Positions 11,631 to 23,289 of a stretch of 64,000 nt of DNA are shown one piece after another. Origin of the DNA: Bactericera cockerelli. Lineage: Eukaryota > Arthropoda > Insecta > Hemiptera > Triozidae. The DNA is taken from positions 51,988,436 through 52,052,435 of the forward strand of contig CM044956.1 in assembly GCA_024516035.1 (NCBI GenBank). Reading direction: 5' to 3'. Numbering within the stretch: position 1 is the first letter of the stretch; every line of letters starts with the position of its first letter. The notes below the pieces were generated by a model. The model was not told the origin of the DNA and ran no database searches. It saw nothing but the letters and a program-made list of their open reading frames with translations. Both the position numbers and the translations under genes were made by a program.

Positions 11631-12372
11631 CACATATCCGTTCGATTTTAGGGGGATTAATTTTAAGCCAAAAAAAATTTGCCTACTCGGCCCCAGTCAG
11701 GCTGGGTATGGACCAACTTTAAAATCTTAAATAGAATGGTATGTCTTGTGGCATATTGTTTTAAAGGTCTCATAGAGAAAAGTTTATTACAACAACTTTC
11801 AGTGAGCTACAACTTACCGTTCTCGAGATACAGGGTCGGATGCCCTGCGTAATATCCATATATTTTGACCTATAACTCGTCAACCGTAAATTAGAGAAAA
11901 ATTAAATATTTTTGATAATAACTCCTTATGACAAGCCCTGTCGAAAAAGTTATAACTCGACATACTCTGTTGATGTTAGTTTCTGGTCGGTTTCGTCAGC
12001 CAGCCGGACGAACAGTCGAAAAAAAATTAACGAAAAAACAAATCAAGTTTTAACTTGTTCAAAAGTTCTTGCCATAAGGAGTTATTATCAACAAATTTCA
12101 TTTTTCTGGAATTTACGGTCAACGAGTTATAGGTCAAAATATATGGATATTACGCAGGGCATCCGACCCTGTATTTCGAGAACGGTAAGTCGTAACTCAC
12201 TGAAATTTGTTGTGATGAACTTATCTCTATGAGACCTTCAAAACAATATGCCACAAGACATACCATTTTATTTAAGATTTTAAAGTTGGTCCATGCCCAG
12301 CCTGACTGGGGCCGTGTAGGCAAATTTTTTATGGCTGAAAATTAATTCTCCTAAAATCGAAGGGATACGTGT
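11631..12372 (+). repeat. ~740-bp near-complete palindrome (foldback element)
   Basis: The two halves are inverted copies about a centre at 12,002. Outer parts (11,640-11,935 with 12,068-12,362) match closely; the inner ~60 bases are more diverged; the innermost TTCGTC/GACGAA close a 9-base loop (11,998-12,006). No coding. It includes the core motif caggctggg/cccagcctg seen in SINEs. Confidence 0.88.
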
Positions 12373-12442
12373 TTTTGCGATTTCTTGTATTTTCAGCCAT
12401 TCTCGAGATACGGGGGGTGGGGTGAGACTTTATGCTCACCCT

Positions 12443-12662
12443 GTATAAATGTCAAAGTCACTGACTGACTGATAATCGCTCTACAGCCCAAACCGTAAGT
12501 CCTAGGAAGCTGAAATTTGGTAGGTAGCTTTGTCTTATAGTCTAGATGTTCAATAAGACGGGATTTTTCGAAATTCCCACTACAACACCTGCCATTGCCG
12601 AAAAAGGATTTTTTGCTTTCACGGCCATGCCTCGGCCCGCAAAGCGGGGGACACCCCGCTAG
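12443..12662 (+). mobile_element. Non-autonomous Helitron, 5'-shortened copy
   Basis: Starts within the 5' end (tataaatgtcaaagtc) directly after a 'caccctgta' element end and keeps the complete 3' hairpin and CTAG|T terminus. A SINE B begins 16 bases further on. Confidence 0.82.
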
Positions 12663-12678
12663 TGTATGTATAAGTATA

Positions 12679-12836
12679 ACCGACCTCAGTAGCTTTCACG
12701 ATAAGGCGGCGGACTTGTAACTTGGAGGTCGGTGGTTCAAGTCCGGGTTTCAGCGTAGATTTATAAAAGCGCGTTTGAGTAGTTGTGATATCACGAAAGT
12801 GTTTAACACAATTTTGACAACTTACAAGTAAATTAA
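12679..12836 (+). mobile_element. SINE B (tRNA head)
   Basis: Head accgacctcagtagc..cgataaggcggcggacttgtaa with B box ggttcaagtcc; body 'gagtagttgtgatatcacgaaagtg' ending 'cttacaagta'. A detached tail of the family is at 12,962-13,012. Confidence 0.85.
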
Positions 12837-13557
12837 CTACTTCCGATTACTAATATTAAAAATTATTCGGAAGTAATACCACGAAATCTTTACGATCAAC
12901 TCTCTTGATAGAGGCAATAAAAAAATGTCCAGAAATATGAAATAAATTGAAATCGGAGAGTTAGTGTTGTGTTGTGATATCACGCAAGTGATTAACATAA
13001 ATGTGATAACCTTATAATTATGTATATATAAAATATTTATAATAATAAAAATAGACCACCCAGTAGAGTGCTTCACGTCCAGGCTTACACTGTCTGTGCC
13101 TACAGACTTAGCTGTTAGCGTTGCGGTATCTCGACATTTTATATACATATACATAACTACATACATACTCGTCGTACACAAGTGTGTTGGAAATTTTAAA
13201 TTGAAGATTTTTCTTCATGTATGTGTAAAACATTACATAGATGAGGAGATTGTATATAGGGCTCCCAAGACCAAAATATATAAATATGTTGTAATCTTAC
13301 AACGCTTTTCTGACAAAAGTCAAACATTTTGTCTGACTTTAGTTTTCATTGGAAAAACATTGTCTGACAACAGAATTTATATTGCAGACACTATCTATTT
13401 GACAATAATAAATTACATTGTAGATTATGTCATAAAGAATTTCTTGGTTCTGGTTAACACAGTAGTGGCGCGAACGACCTCCGCCAGCAGAGTTAGAGCG
13501 CCTAGAAGGAGAAAAAATAACAGTAATATGAATGTATTGTATGATACTAGAAATCCA

Positions 13558-13800
13558 ACCTCCGTGGCGTAATGGTTGTGACTACTGCCCGTAGTCTAGA
13601 GATCCCGAGTTCGATCCCCGGTTGGAGCAGACTTTTCGAAGAAAATTCTGTTCCCTCCAAACACGTGAGGCTTGCATTTCCAGCCCTACCCAGGCTGGGT
13701 GAGATTAATGTGGGCAGCTGGTACGATTCCCAGCGAATGGAGGCTGAAACCCCCGTCCTGACTACCTATCCCAATCAGGACGTTAAAACCAAATAGAACC
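13558..13800 (+). mobile_element. SINE A, forward
   Basis: Good head (cctccgtggcgtaatggttg, B box gttcgatcccc) and central domain ending 'caggacgttaaaaccaaatagaacc'. Confidence 0.85.
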
Positions 13801-13993
13801 AACTGGTCTAGTTAGGTCACAGTGTTAATTGTTAGGGTTTACTGAAAGCCCTGCAACCAGATCAGATAATAATAATAATAAAAGTACTTAAGAAACCTTA
13901 ATACTTTGTCCCAAAAATAATTAATTTTTATCATAATCTGTACTTTTTTTTGCACATGTTGTTTATATTAGACATCCTAATGTGATTACTGTT

Positions 13994-14062
13994 GAAACAC
14001 TTTTATATGTCTAGACAAAGTAAGTCATCAGAATTTGAATCCTAGACATATAAAAGTGTTTC
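13994..14062. repeat. Perfect 21-bp inverted repeat
   Basis: GAAACACTTTTATATGTCTAG at 13,994-14,014 and its exact complement at 14,042-14,062, loop 27 bases. The 3' flank then repeats 'ataatctgtactttg' seen before the left arm. Confidence 0.9.
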
Positions 14063-14211
14063 AAAATATTATAATCTGTACTTTGTAAGAAATAAAAAAA
14101 GAGGTGGATTCGATTGCATGAAAATTAGAGGGGGGATTCAATTATATAAAAAATAGAGGGGCTTTCGATTGTAGGGGGATGATATATTATAGGTTATATA
14201 TAAATAATTTT

Positions 14212-14283
14212 TTCGGGATTCGAACCCGCTACCTCCGGGTCAGTAACCAATGCTCTTAATCACTGAGCCACAGAGGTCGGCTC
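14212..14283 (-). mobile_element. SINE C, reverse, head only
   Basis: Only the tRNA-like part is left (gattcgaacccgctacctcc ... gagccacagagg). Confidence 0.75.
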
Positions 14284-14354
14284 ACGTCATAAGCTACAGT
14301 TGGTTCTTCTGTTTCATGACATCACAAAATAATAAAGAATATATAAAAATGACT

Positions 14355-14485
14355 TGTAATCTGCAGCGGACTTGTATCCTGGAGGTCGGTGGTTCAAGTC
14401 CCGGTTTCAGCGTAGATTTAGTAAAGCGAGTTTGAGTAGTTGTGATATCACGCAAGTGATGAACACAAATATGATAATTTAAACT
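14355..14485 (+). mobile_element. SINE B, 5'-truncated
   Basis: Starts within the head (gcggacttgtatcctggagg) and keeps B box and body with 'aacacaaatatgataa'. Confidence 0.8.
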
Positions 14486-14929
14486 TTAACTTTATAATAA
14501 AATGATAAATAAGTTAGAACTTCATTATTTATTTAGTTTCCCATAGAACCATAGATTCAAAATGTAACGAACAATATTGTAATATGAGAAATAAGTGAAA
14601 TAATAACATCAAAAAATTGATTTACCTTATGTAGGTATGTGTATTAATTCTGTACTCTTCCATACCAATCTTAAGCTCAAACCTCCTAACCAATATCTCA
14701 TTTCCTTTCCGTAAGCCACCGGATTTGCTCAAAGAATTAATGGGAAGACTTAGCATGCTCAAAGTTTCGTAAGATTTATAAGATTATTTCTTCCCGGCAT
14801 TACCCTTGCATCAATGTCACCTAATTCTATGGAAACACAACAAGTTTCAAACTTTTCGAAACCACCTAGATCATCTTCAAAGTGCCGTTATTCACCTGAC
14901 TAATAGGGCGCCCAGGTGCTAAGGAGCTA

Positions 14930-15066
14930 CAGACTGCCGTGGCTCAGTGGTTAAGAGCATTGGTTACTGACCCGGATGTTGCGGGTTCAAATTGCGGCTG
15001 GAGCGGAAATTTTTTACCGAAATTTTCCGTTTCCGGAATGGCATGCATGTAAAGATTAGCCTTTTG
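14930..15066 (+). mobile_element. SINE C, forward, 3' truncated
   Basis: Head ccgtggctcagtggttaagag, B box gggttcaaattgcgg, body to 'ggaatggcatgcatgtaaag'. Confidence 0.8.
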
Positions 15067-15099
15067 CACTCCAGTGAAAAAAAAATTGGAACTGCCCAT

Positions 15100-15255
15100 A
15101 CGGTCCAGTGCATGTCCCACATGCAACCTCAGACGCGCTGCTACACTTCAGTAAAATATTCATTAGATAGGTCCTTAAGGTCCAGTGCATGTCCCACATG
15201 CAACAGACTATTAATAACGCTCTTACGGGCCGGTGCATGTCCCACATGCAAGATT
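15100..15255 (+). repeat. Three dispersed copies of a 23-base motif
   Basis: 'ggtccagtgcatgtcccaca' stands at 15,102, 15,179 and (with one or two changes) 15,228, spacing 77 and 49 bases. The core tgcatgtcccacatgca is a near-palindrome. Confidence 0.8.
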
Positions 15256-15694
15256 TCCCTCCACTTTATTCGATTTCATTTTATATTTTCCTTTAATTAT
15301 CAGCCTATCAGATTTATTCTAGTCGATTCGTGATATTCCGTAGAATATTTACGAACAAGTCAAAAGTGTCTAAAATGTAAGCCGGCTGTGTAAACAAACA
15401 TTATTATCAGTGCAACCTGCGGAAGGTTGGTTCAGTGTAGTACCTGTTCCTTTGTAAAATCCAAAATTGTTAATATTAATAAATAAATAAAAACATCAAA
15501 CTTTGTCTTGGCTGATGTAAATAATAGTTTGTTTGTAAATTATGTCTTCAGGCATGGAGAAATAGGTAATTTAGAACTCGTAATGCTTCAAACCTGTCCC
15601 CTAAAATTGGCCATTTTTGTTAGTTTGTCACAGAGGAAATCACAACAATAACAAAACTATTTTCATACATGCATTTCAATACACAACAATACCT

Positions 15695-15832
15695 GCTACC
15701 CACATTAACCTCACCCAGCCTGGGTTGGGACGGAATGCCAGCATCACGAAGTCTTCACCTCGCTGGACGTTGCTTAACTTCGGTGATCTTATGGGAACCG
15801 GTGCATTCAACGCGCCATCGACGCTGGAGGAC
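15695..15832 (-). mobile_element. SINE G (5S-derived), partial
   Basis: 5S-like head at the right (ccatcgacgctgg, accggtg, ttaacttcggtgat) joined to the first part of the central domain (cacccagcctgggttggga). Confidence 0.82.
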
Positions 15833-16161
15833 ATTGTTTTGAAAATTTTGCTTTAAAATATTTTTGATTGATCACTGTACCATTTCCATCAACAATAACT
15901 GACACATAATTTTCTTGAAGCTTTATGATTTTAAGATAATTAAGTTTTCTTTTGTTTTTCTAACTTTCTAATTCCACTTTCTTCACACACTTTCTTCATT
16001 CATCACTAGCAGAGAGATATCATTATTTAATAGCAGAGATAAATAATCGAGGTTCATTTATCTATGTTTGTTTAAATGGCATTGTTTTTAACTCATGCTA
16101 AGTATTGCTTAATATTCTGTAACCGAAACCATCTTTTCTTTTTATTTCTTGTGAAATACAG

Positions 16162-16237
16162 ATCCTGCAAAAAAAACTACCGATGAAAAAAGGACCAAGT
16201 TCCAGAGCTCCTATCCAAAAAGTTTTTGTCTATGAAG
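16162..16237 (+). other. Possible orphan exon
   Basis: A good acceptor (tttctttttatttcttgtgaaatacag) and a donor (GAAG|gtagt) enclose about 76 bases open in one frame (LQKKLPMKKGPSSRAPIQ). No partner exon was found and no family is recognised. Confidence 0.2.
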
Positions 16238-16402
16238 GTAGTAATATGAATTAAAATGTATACAAACTCTGCTTTAGACTGGCTTTGACGTATTCTCTTG
16301 ACTAGCTTGATTATGTTTAATCCTGGACAATAGAAGTAGTATACTTAAACAATGGAGAATTAAGTAAATGGAAACATCATAACTAATAATTATAATAATA
16401 AT

Positions 16403-16560
16403 ACTCCTTAGTGAAAGATAACCACCAGGCGAGGTTAATGCTCAAAACATTTTCTACCACCTACCACTCAGAGTCTTATTATTATGTGGTCACAAACTCT
16501 AATAATTCATGTACTGGGATGGATTCGAACCAACGGATTCTTTACCCAGCCTGGGTAGTG
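16403..16560 (-). mobile_element. SINE D (tRNA head), reverse, chimeric end
   Basis: Body (cctggcggaggt-type text on the other strand: ccaccaggcgaggttaatg, ctaccacctacc) and B box (gggatggattcgaaccaac). The head is replaced by 'acccagcctgggtagtgcccg', which resembles the SINE A/G core. Confidence 0.75.
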
Positions 16561-16639
16561 CCCGAAATCTATACATGGAATTGTATAATTATATTAAATA
16601 TAATTATGTAAATATAATTATATCAGCAGCGCTTTTTAC

Positions 16640-16681
16640 GAAAGCTGTTTACGTAGTCATTAGACTACGTAAACAGCTTTC
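16640..16681. repeat. Perfect 19-bp inverted repeat with 4-base loop
   Basis: GAAAGCTGTTTACGTAGTC / ATTA / exact complement. No coding context. Confidence 0.93.
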
Positions 16682-17489
16682 ATCTCTTTGACTTATAAAT
16701 TCTCAGAATGTAACTAGGAGGTCGAAGGAAAATAATTAGAATTCGTGTGCTTATATTATGTACTATGTATGTAGGCTGTATTGTATGACATGTTGAACAT
16801 TATTGGAATTACAAAGATGAGCACAGCCTGGATAAAAGAGGAGATGAAAGGATGAGGATTACGAGGAAGTAATAATTGGTCCAATTAGTTAAGGACATGA
16901 AGTACATACTAGAAACTCAGGACTGATACTCATACTCCTATCTGAGGGATATATTTCAGGTGAATGGCAACATCAGAAATTTATTTTTGTCAATTACTCA
17001 GTACAGTCAAACCTGGATTACAGATAAATTTAGCGTTTGTAAGTAATTTGTTTTTGTTGGTTGATTGCCATCATTTTTTTTAAGACACCCACCCAGGTCA
17101 TCCTGACTTGGGTTGTGGGATTTCCACCCACTAAAAACCCACCTTCTCAAAGAGTGAACTGCATTTGGAACCGAAAAATATCATTACTGCAAGTAAAGTA
17201 TATTGGAAATTTAAAATAAGCAACTTCGAACTTTGAGGCTCTAAAGTACCCAAAAAACTAAACAATCCCAAAAAAGAAGATTTTTTTCCATACAATAATT
17301 ATTTACCTACTATGATGAATCATTATGATTATGGGGATCATTATGGGGCTAGTCAGTAAATTTCAATGGTTTAACTTAAATTTAAATCACTATATGTACA
17401 GCTATACACGCTTCAGAGTGCTCTAACATGCAAAAATTTAAGTTTAAGTATAATAATAATAAATAAATAAAATTGTTTCTTTTTGTTAT

Positions 17490-17708
17490 AATTTCACAAT
17501 TTTAGTGGGTAGCGCAGAATTATAGGACTTTTCCTATAATTCCGCCACTTGTCGCTGCTAAAATTAAAGCAGCTACTCATTTTTCCTCACGAGGTATAAG
17601 TGCACCGCAAACACCCCAGAGCAGAAAAATCCTGCCCCCCTGGGGATCGAACCCAGGTCACCGTGCGTGCAATGCCTAGCGCGCTAACTCACTCTGCCAC
17701 GGTGTCAA
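17490..17708 (-). mobile_element. SINE F (tRNA head), reverse
   Basis: Minus strand head caccgtggcagagtgagttag with B box gggttcgatccccagg; body with 'tattgcgctacccactaaaa'-type end (atcacaattttagtgggtag on +). Confidence 0.82.
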
Positions 17709-17818
17709 CTTAAGTATAAACATATTTTTGTACATGTCGGACTGTAGGTATAGAGAGGAACATAATACTGGACAGCTGTTTCCATCTTATTTGGTCTTAT
17801 TGGTAATTACTTAATTTA

Positions 17819-17962
17819 CTAACCAACCTCAGTAACTTGATCAATAAGGCGGCGGACTTGTTACCGGAGGTCGATGGTTGAGTCTCAAGTTCAGCAAATA
17901 TATAGTAAATCGATTTTGAGTAGATGTGACATCACGATTGTGATTAACACAGATATAAATAA
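17819..17962 (+). mobile_element. SINE B
   Basis: Head accaacctcagtaacttgatc, weakened B box (ggttgagtctc), body with 'gatgtgacatcacgattgtg'. Confidence 0.8.
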
Positions 17963-18544
17963 TAAATAGAAGAAAAACAAAAAACTCACTCACATTTATT
18001 ACATTTTCAAATATTAGCAAATGAACTTCATTTCGTATTTGCTTCATTCTAGCCAGAACAGCGTCAGAATTTCATGGAAGATGAATTTCAAAAAAATTCA
18101 AAATATTCATCTTCCATATTTCAAGTATTTAGGTAAAATTACTAAAAAAACAAACTACTGATTCTAGACGCTTGCGCTCCAAGGAGCAAGACATTACAAA
18201 AAAAAAAAAAAAAAAAATCAAATTACCTAACGAAGCAAAAAAAAAAAAAAATATATGTTATTTTCAGAATCAACTTAATTAAACTCTAAACTGGAAAAAC
18301 TCTTATACATTTAGTTTAAAAAAGTACTTAAAAATTTATTCAGTTATTCACAGTACTTCTCAGAACGTGTTCTCCGATGCTTTATTTTGAAGAATCCGTT
18401 CCTTCTTGGCTTAATTGTTTGCTCTTCTTTCTGTACTTGTCTCTCATCCAATTAGGATTCAATCCAATTAGGATGAGAGAGAACAAAAATAATGGATTTT
18501 AATACAGAATCACACACACGTAACGGGATAAGAATTATTAGTTA

Positions 18545-18783
18545 TCTTAATATATAAATGTCAAAGTCACTGACTGACTGATTGACTGACTGATCATCGC
18601 TCTACAGCCCAAACCGTAATACCTAGCGAGCTGAAATTTGGTAGGTAGCTTTGTCTTATAGTCTAGATGTGCAATAAGACGGGATTTTTCGAAACTCCCA
18701 CTACAACACCTGCCATTGGCGAAAAAGGATTTTTTGCTTTCACGGCCATGCCTCGGCCCGCAAAGCGGGCGACAGCCCGCTAG
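18545..18783 (+). mobile_element. Non-autonomous Helitron, full copy
   Basis: Begins TCTTAATATATAAATG and ends CTAG, inserted exactly between A18544 and T18784. A GC-rich hairpin (gcccgcaaagcgggc) lies about 10 bases before the CTAG end. TC start, CTRR end, 3' hairpin and A/T target are the diagnostic set for Helitrons. 239 bases, no coding. Confidence 0.88.
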
Positions 18784-18789
18784 TTTCAT

Positions 18790-19850
18790 ATAAAATGATT
18801 CTTACGAGCGAATTCCCTACAGGCCTACACTAATTACATAATATTATTATCTGACAGAGTATTAATTTGATTATTGGTAAACTGCACATTGCATAGCCAA
18901 TAGTTGTCGGGCGTACGTACAATTTCTTCTGACTGTTATTTATTTTCTCTTAGCTAATAAATTCCCTATTTGCGTGTGCTTTTTAATGTAATATATTAAA
19001 AATTAGCAAAGAGGAGTGAGTATTAATGAACTGCTGTGAACATAAACGACATTCTAATGCCACCTGTATTTTTTTCCATAGTACTTAAAATAGAAATTTA
19101 CATTAACTAATACCTAACCCTATAGTGTATATTATTGGTTAAAAAAATATAATTTATTTTGAAAGAATTAATTCTATTTATCTTTTATTAAACATATTGC
19201 TGATGCTGAAATCTTTCATCTTCTATATTTTCTCTATTCATACTTCATTTATCTTTTCATTCTGCGTATTTCCATCAGTGTTTTACTCGACTATAATAAC
19301 AGATATTCATTAAGTTATCTACTTTAAAAATAAAGGATGGTTAGTGTGGAATTTTTCCTTGTAAATGAGAAATGAACTCCCCGTTTCATAAATTTTATTG
19401 AAAAAAACAATATTCAGAGACGCACTCATTTTACTTCCTGTTTTATTTTGATCCGAAAAAAAAAACACGAATACTTCCGATTTCGAATATTAGAATTTTA
19501 TCGGAAGTAATATCATAGGCACTTGTACATGTACTATGTTTTGGGAAAATATGTCTTGGGTTTTCTGGTCGCTCCGTCATTTTTGGTATTCACATCGATA
19601 TTTTGTACACTTCTATTGCAGATCCTGTTGCAGATAATCTAAATTTGAATTTAACATTGAACCAGTCAATCTTTTAGAAAAAGAGCTGCGAGGACCTCTG
19701 ACTTGTCACTTCAATGGTTATATGGAAAATTTCAACTAGGGGCAACAGATTTTTTTCTAAAATTAAGAATGTAATTTAAACATATAAAATACATCTGAGT
19801 ATATCGATAAAAAGTTCTATCGCCAGATGTACATACCTTTTTTTTTTTTT
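18790..19850. other. AT-rich, no gene seen
   Basis: A solo family P palindrome at 19,478-19,512; no other element recognised. Confidence 0.55.
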
Positions 19851-19852
19851 TT

Positions 19853-19980
19853 TAAAAAAAAAAGAGGCTTCAGGGCACTTTAACTCTTCATCTGTCAGAA
19901 TTTTCCGTTCCGGCCAGGATTCGAAAACCCCCAACCTCCGGCTCAGCAACCAAGCTCTTAACCACTGAGCCACGGAGGTA
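19853..19980 (-). mobile_element. SINE C, reverse, with internal deletion
   Basis: Head intact (cttaaccactgagccacgg), body shortened between 'ggcactttaac' and 'cagaattttccg'. Confidence 0.8.
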
Positions 19981-20217
19981 GGATGTACGAGTACACAACT
20001 ATTCGATGTGAACTATACACGAGGAAGTGATGCGTCCCATGATTGGCAGTGTTTTATTAAGTTGTATCTTCATTACATTTTTTTGCAGCAATATTCATTA
20101 CATTGTAGATCCTCTTACTATGGGGGCACTTCTGGTATTCTCAGTATGATTTCTGAGAATACCAGTATGATGGAAGACGGAGAGTAGAGATTTAAAGCTA
20201 CCAAACACTCTCATTGT

Positions 20218-20640
20218 TCAGGAAAGTACTAAAGAAGAACGGCGGGGATTTTTAGCGGGTGAGCCGACAGAATTTTTGCACTTCAAGAGGGGCGACACAC
20301 CATACCCTGCCGTCAAGTCCCGCATATCCTTCAGCACTAAAAGCCTTGCTGAAGGAATCTTATAAGATTTTCCCCCTACAAAAAAAAATGGAAAAAAAAG
20401 AACACTCTCGCCGAGACAAGGCGAGGGCAGCCGAGCGCGAGAGTGTACTTGTGTACCTTGCCTACGCTCGGCTAGCACTCGTTGCAAGTCTCGGGTACTT
20501 AATATCATATTTGTTATTCACTTTCGTCAAACAATACCAAGCTCGCTTTAAATAAATCTACGTGCTGGGACTGAACCACCGACTCTCAAGGTCTTATTAG
20601 CCCGGTCCTACATCAAGTACCTAAGGTCAAGTTCGGGTAC
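20218..20640. other. Unclassified GC-richer block, probably a repeat
   Basis: Holds 'cgccgagacaaggcgagggc', 'gtaccttgcctacgctcggc' and 'actgaaccaccgactctcaagg' (tRNA B-box-like on the other strand). Reading frames exist on both strands but share no recognised motif. Probably a mobile-element remnant. Confidence 0.4.
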
Positions 20641-20771
20641 TTTTCCCCCTGCTTCGGCGAGAGTTATGTGTCAACATTTTTTTTATTAATACATCTTTTA
20701 TTTTTTAGTGGAAACAGTCTCACACTTAGAGACGGTACGAAACTACCTAATCTTCTTTTCATAGCTCTCAT

Positions 20772-20876
20772 GAAATTTTCCGCTTCTGGAATGGCATAGA
20801 CGTAAAGGTAAAAAGCCCTGAAGTAATGCGAAAGCGGTTCCGGGGCACACTTACCTTTAAAAAAAAAAAAAAAAAA
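20772..20876 (+). mobile_element. SINE C, 3' part only
   Basis: Body 'ttccgcttctggaatggc' and end 'gcgaaagcggttccggggc' with A tail; head missing. A similar tail-only piece is at 21,580-21,656. Confidence 0.75.
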
Positions 20877-21227
20877 GCGATAAACAGTGCATTTTATTAT
20901 GATTGTTATCTCTGTTCCATATAAAAATGTATAGCAAAATTTGATTTAGTATGACGTATGGAAAGGCTGAAACTAGGGTATTGAAAGCTTGTCGAAAATA
21001 TCCCTGAGCTATTTATGCTTGTATTGTTCATGCTTCGTCACTTAGAATTCTCCTAGCGGCGCCAGCCATGTGTATTAGTGTTGTGAATTTTTTTGTTGCC
21101 CTCAGCTGTCGATAAAAATGAATTTCAAGCACAGGCAATACAGGCATTAAGCTTTTATTTCAGTTTCCCTATGACGGATACGCTGAACATATTTTTCATG
21201 TGTGTGCGAGCAGTATTTTGATGGGTA

Positions 21228-21265
21228 GTATCTAATATTTTCCATGTACGGAAAATATTAGATAC
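21228..21265. repeat. Perfect 16-bp inverted repeat with 6-base loop
   Basis: GTATCTAATATTTTCC / atgtac / exact complement. A similar but shorter hairpin (tggtattctcag / ctgagaatacca) is at 20,134-20,165. Confidence 0.9.
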
Positions 21266-21339
21266 TTTAGATACAATATGGAAACATGACAAGTACCTAC
21301 AGCAACATCATAGCAAGTGGATATCTCTTTGTTGCAGTT

Positions 21340-21542
21340 GCTACAGAGACATGTGGATCAGCCAAGAAGCCAGAAATTGGATGGAAGAAATTGGAATGAA
21401 TATGATGGTTCGAACTGGAGATGGAAGGACACCTGGTTTTTTCAAACAGAAAATTTCCCTCGCCATACAGAGGGGTAATGCAGCAAGCGTATTGGGCTCT
21501 TTGGCATCAAATATCAATATGGATGAGGTGTTTTACCTGTAA
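21340..21542 (+). pseudogene. IQRGN-domain fragment, frameshifted
   Basis: SQEARNWMEEIGMN...FFKQKISLAIQRGNAASVLGSL and a stop; the upstream VATETCG part is in another frame, showing a frameshift near 21,345. Confidence 0.6.
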
Positions 21543-21989
21543 GAAAAAATAAATATATTTTATGATAGAAAAAAAAAATATTTTCCGTTTCGGGAATGGC
21601 ATCGATGTAAAGGTAAAGTGATCTAAGGTAATGCCGAAACGAAATATTACCTTTAAAAATGAGCTAAAAGGTAACAGCTGGCAACAGTCATGTTATTCAA
21701 ATTCTTTTTATTTTAGTGGAGGAACCAAGTAGTCAGAGTAATTATTAATTAGGTGATTTTTTTATTGTTTTGACTCTACCCATAGCACAATGCACAGTCA
21801 TAGAGGCATAAGCTTCTTTTATAATATTACTATAGTCGCTCTGGATGAAGCGCAGTGCATACAAAAAAGGAAGGTCGTTTGTGAATATCTAGTATTCTTT
21901 TTGGCTTTTGACATTTTCATGTCTTTGCTCTGGCACATAACTAAAATTATGTGACGAAATTATGTAACGAAATTATGTAACGATATTAT

Positions 21990-22110
21990 GTAACGAAATA
22001 TTGAATTGTAAAGGGAGAGAAGAGGGAAAGTGTGTGTCATGCGCACAATGGCGAAGTATTGAATTGTAGAGGGAGAGAAGAGAGAAGGTATGTGTCATGC
22101 GCACAATACG
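21990..22110 (+). repeat. ~60-bp tandem duplication
   Basis: 'tattgaattgtaaagggaga..gtgtcatgcgcacaat' occurs twice with a few differences, preceded by three 'aattatgtaacga' units. Confidence 0.85.
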
Positions 22111-22395
22111 AAATTTGGTCAGTTGGGTTTTGGACCTTGAATAGTAAAGATGAAAATGTCCCAATGGTTGCAGACTCGTATGCAAGCGTTTTTTTCTGGG
22201 GGCCCTCGTAAATTATTAACCTCCTAGTAAAGACAGTGGTAGAAGTGTTGAGCCATTCCTCCACTGTCTGGCTACCATCGTTCACGATGACGCCACCCTA
22301 TGATGATGATTCTTTTTTACTGTATGGCGCTTTAAATCAGCGATAAGTAGGTCGTTCGCGCCGTATTCTCTTTTAGTCTTATGTATGACCAGAAT

Positions 22396-22620
22396 AATAC
22401 CGACCTCAGTAGCTCGATGGATTTTTTTTGTGGAGAGATAGGGGAAAAAAATCTTTAAAAGACACTTATATAAGAAGTGTGGGATTTACACCCACTAAAA
22501 AACCCATCTCCCCGTTTTGGAGACAACATACCCGGAACCTTTTGTTGAACATTACTTCAGGCTTGATAGATAAGGTGGCGGACTTGTAACCTGGAGGTCG
22601 CTGGTTCAAGTCCTAGTCTC
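22396..22620 (+). mobile_element. SINE B interrupted by another short repeat
   Basis: Head begins at 22,399 and breaks at 'gtagctcgat'; it resumes at 22,557 with 'cttgatagataaggtggcgg' through the B box. The insert (about 22,418-22,556) has 'gtgtgggatttacacccact' and a piece like the SINE C tail; related sequence occurs at 4,555-4,680 and 17,075-17,185. Confidence 0.75.
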
Positions 22621-22687
22621 GTACTCTTTTTTAATAACGTACTCTTTTTTAATAACTAATAACGTGGTTTACCTTTGTTTATATGCA

Positions 22688-23045
22688 CCAGCCTCCTTGG
22701 CGTAACGGTTGTGACTACTGCCCATAGTCCAGAGATCCTGAGTTCGATCCCCGGTCGGAGCAGACTTTTCGCACAGAAAATTCTGTTCCCTCCGAACACG
22801 TGAGGCTGGCAATTCCGGCCCTACTTAGGCTGGGCGAGGTTAATGTGGGTAGCTGGTACGATTCCCAGCGAATGGAGGGTAAAACCCCCGTCCTAATCCT
22901 GGATGTTAAATTAAGTAGAACCGTTGGCGTTAGGAAGGGCATCCAGCCGTAGAAATGTGCCAAAATTAACCAACCTCAACCATGAGGTTGAACAACGTCG
23001 ATTCTGCTTGAACGGGATAAGACAGAGTAAAAGAAGAAGAAGACC
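22688..23045 (+). mobile_element. SINE A, longest copy (tRNA head)
   Basis: Starts with a tRNA-like head: A box TGGCGTAACGG and B box GTTCGATCCCC inside a tRNA-like fold. Then comes the shared central domain (22,797-22,893: gtgaggctggcaattccgg, aggctgggcgaggttaatgtg, cccagcgaatggagggtaaa), then a second block (gttggcgttaggaagggcatccagcc..gaggttgaac), ending in (AAG)n. This copy defines the family in the window. Confidence 0.88.
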
Positions 23046-23289
23046 TTTGTTTATATGCCTGACGCTTGTGTCATACCCAGCTCTCTACATACATATAATT
23101 GTGAGTATACAGTCCAACTGACATAATGATAATGAAGCAGAATATTTATGCGAATATTTTATTTTAATTAATGCCAATGGCGAGTAAATGAAAACAGTTA
23201 CGCGTGTCACCAGAAGAAGTGGTTGTAATGAAGGGAGAGGAGGTGAGAAATATTTCCTCTTTATTAACCACTCTGCTGTACATTGTTAA

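Noticed and set aside
13096..13572. 158-codon frame
   Set aside because: It overlaps family P and SINE A sequence, has biased AT composition and no domain.
16509..16691. Short frames across the perfect hairpin
   Set aside because: Open by chance across SINE D and an inverted repeat.
20218..20555. Overlapping ~96-98 codon frames on both strands
   Set aside because: No recognised motif, overlapping frames on both strands, and the GC-richer block looks like repeat sequence.
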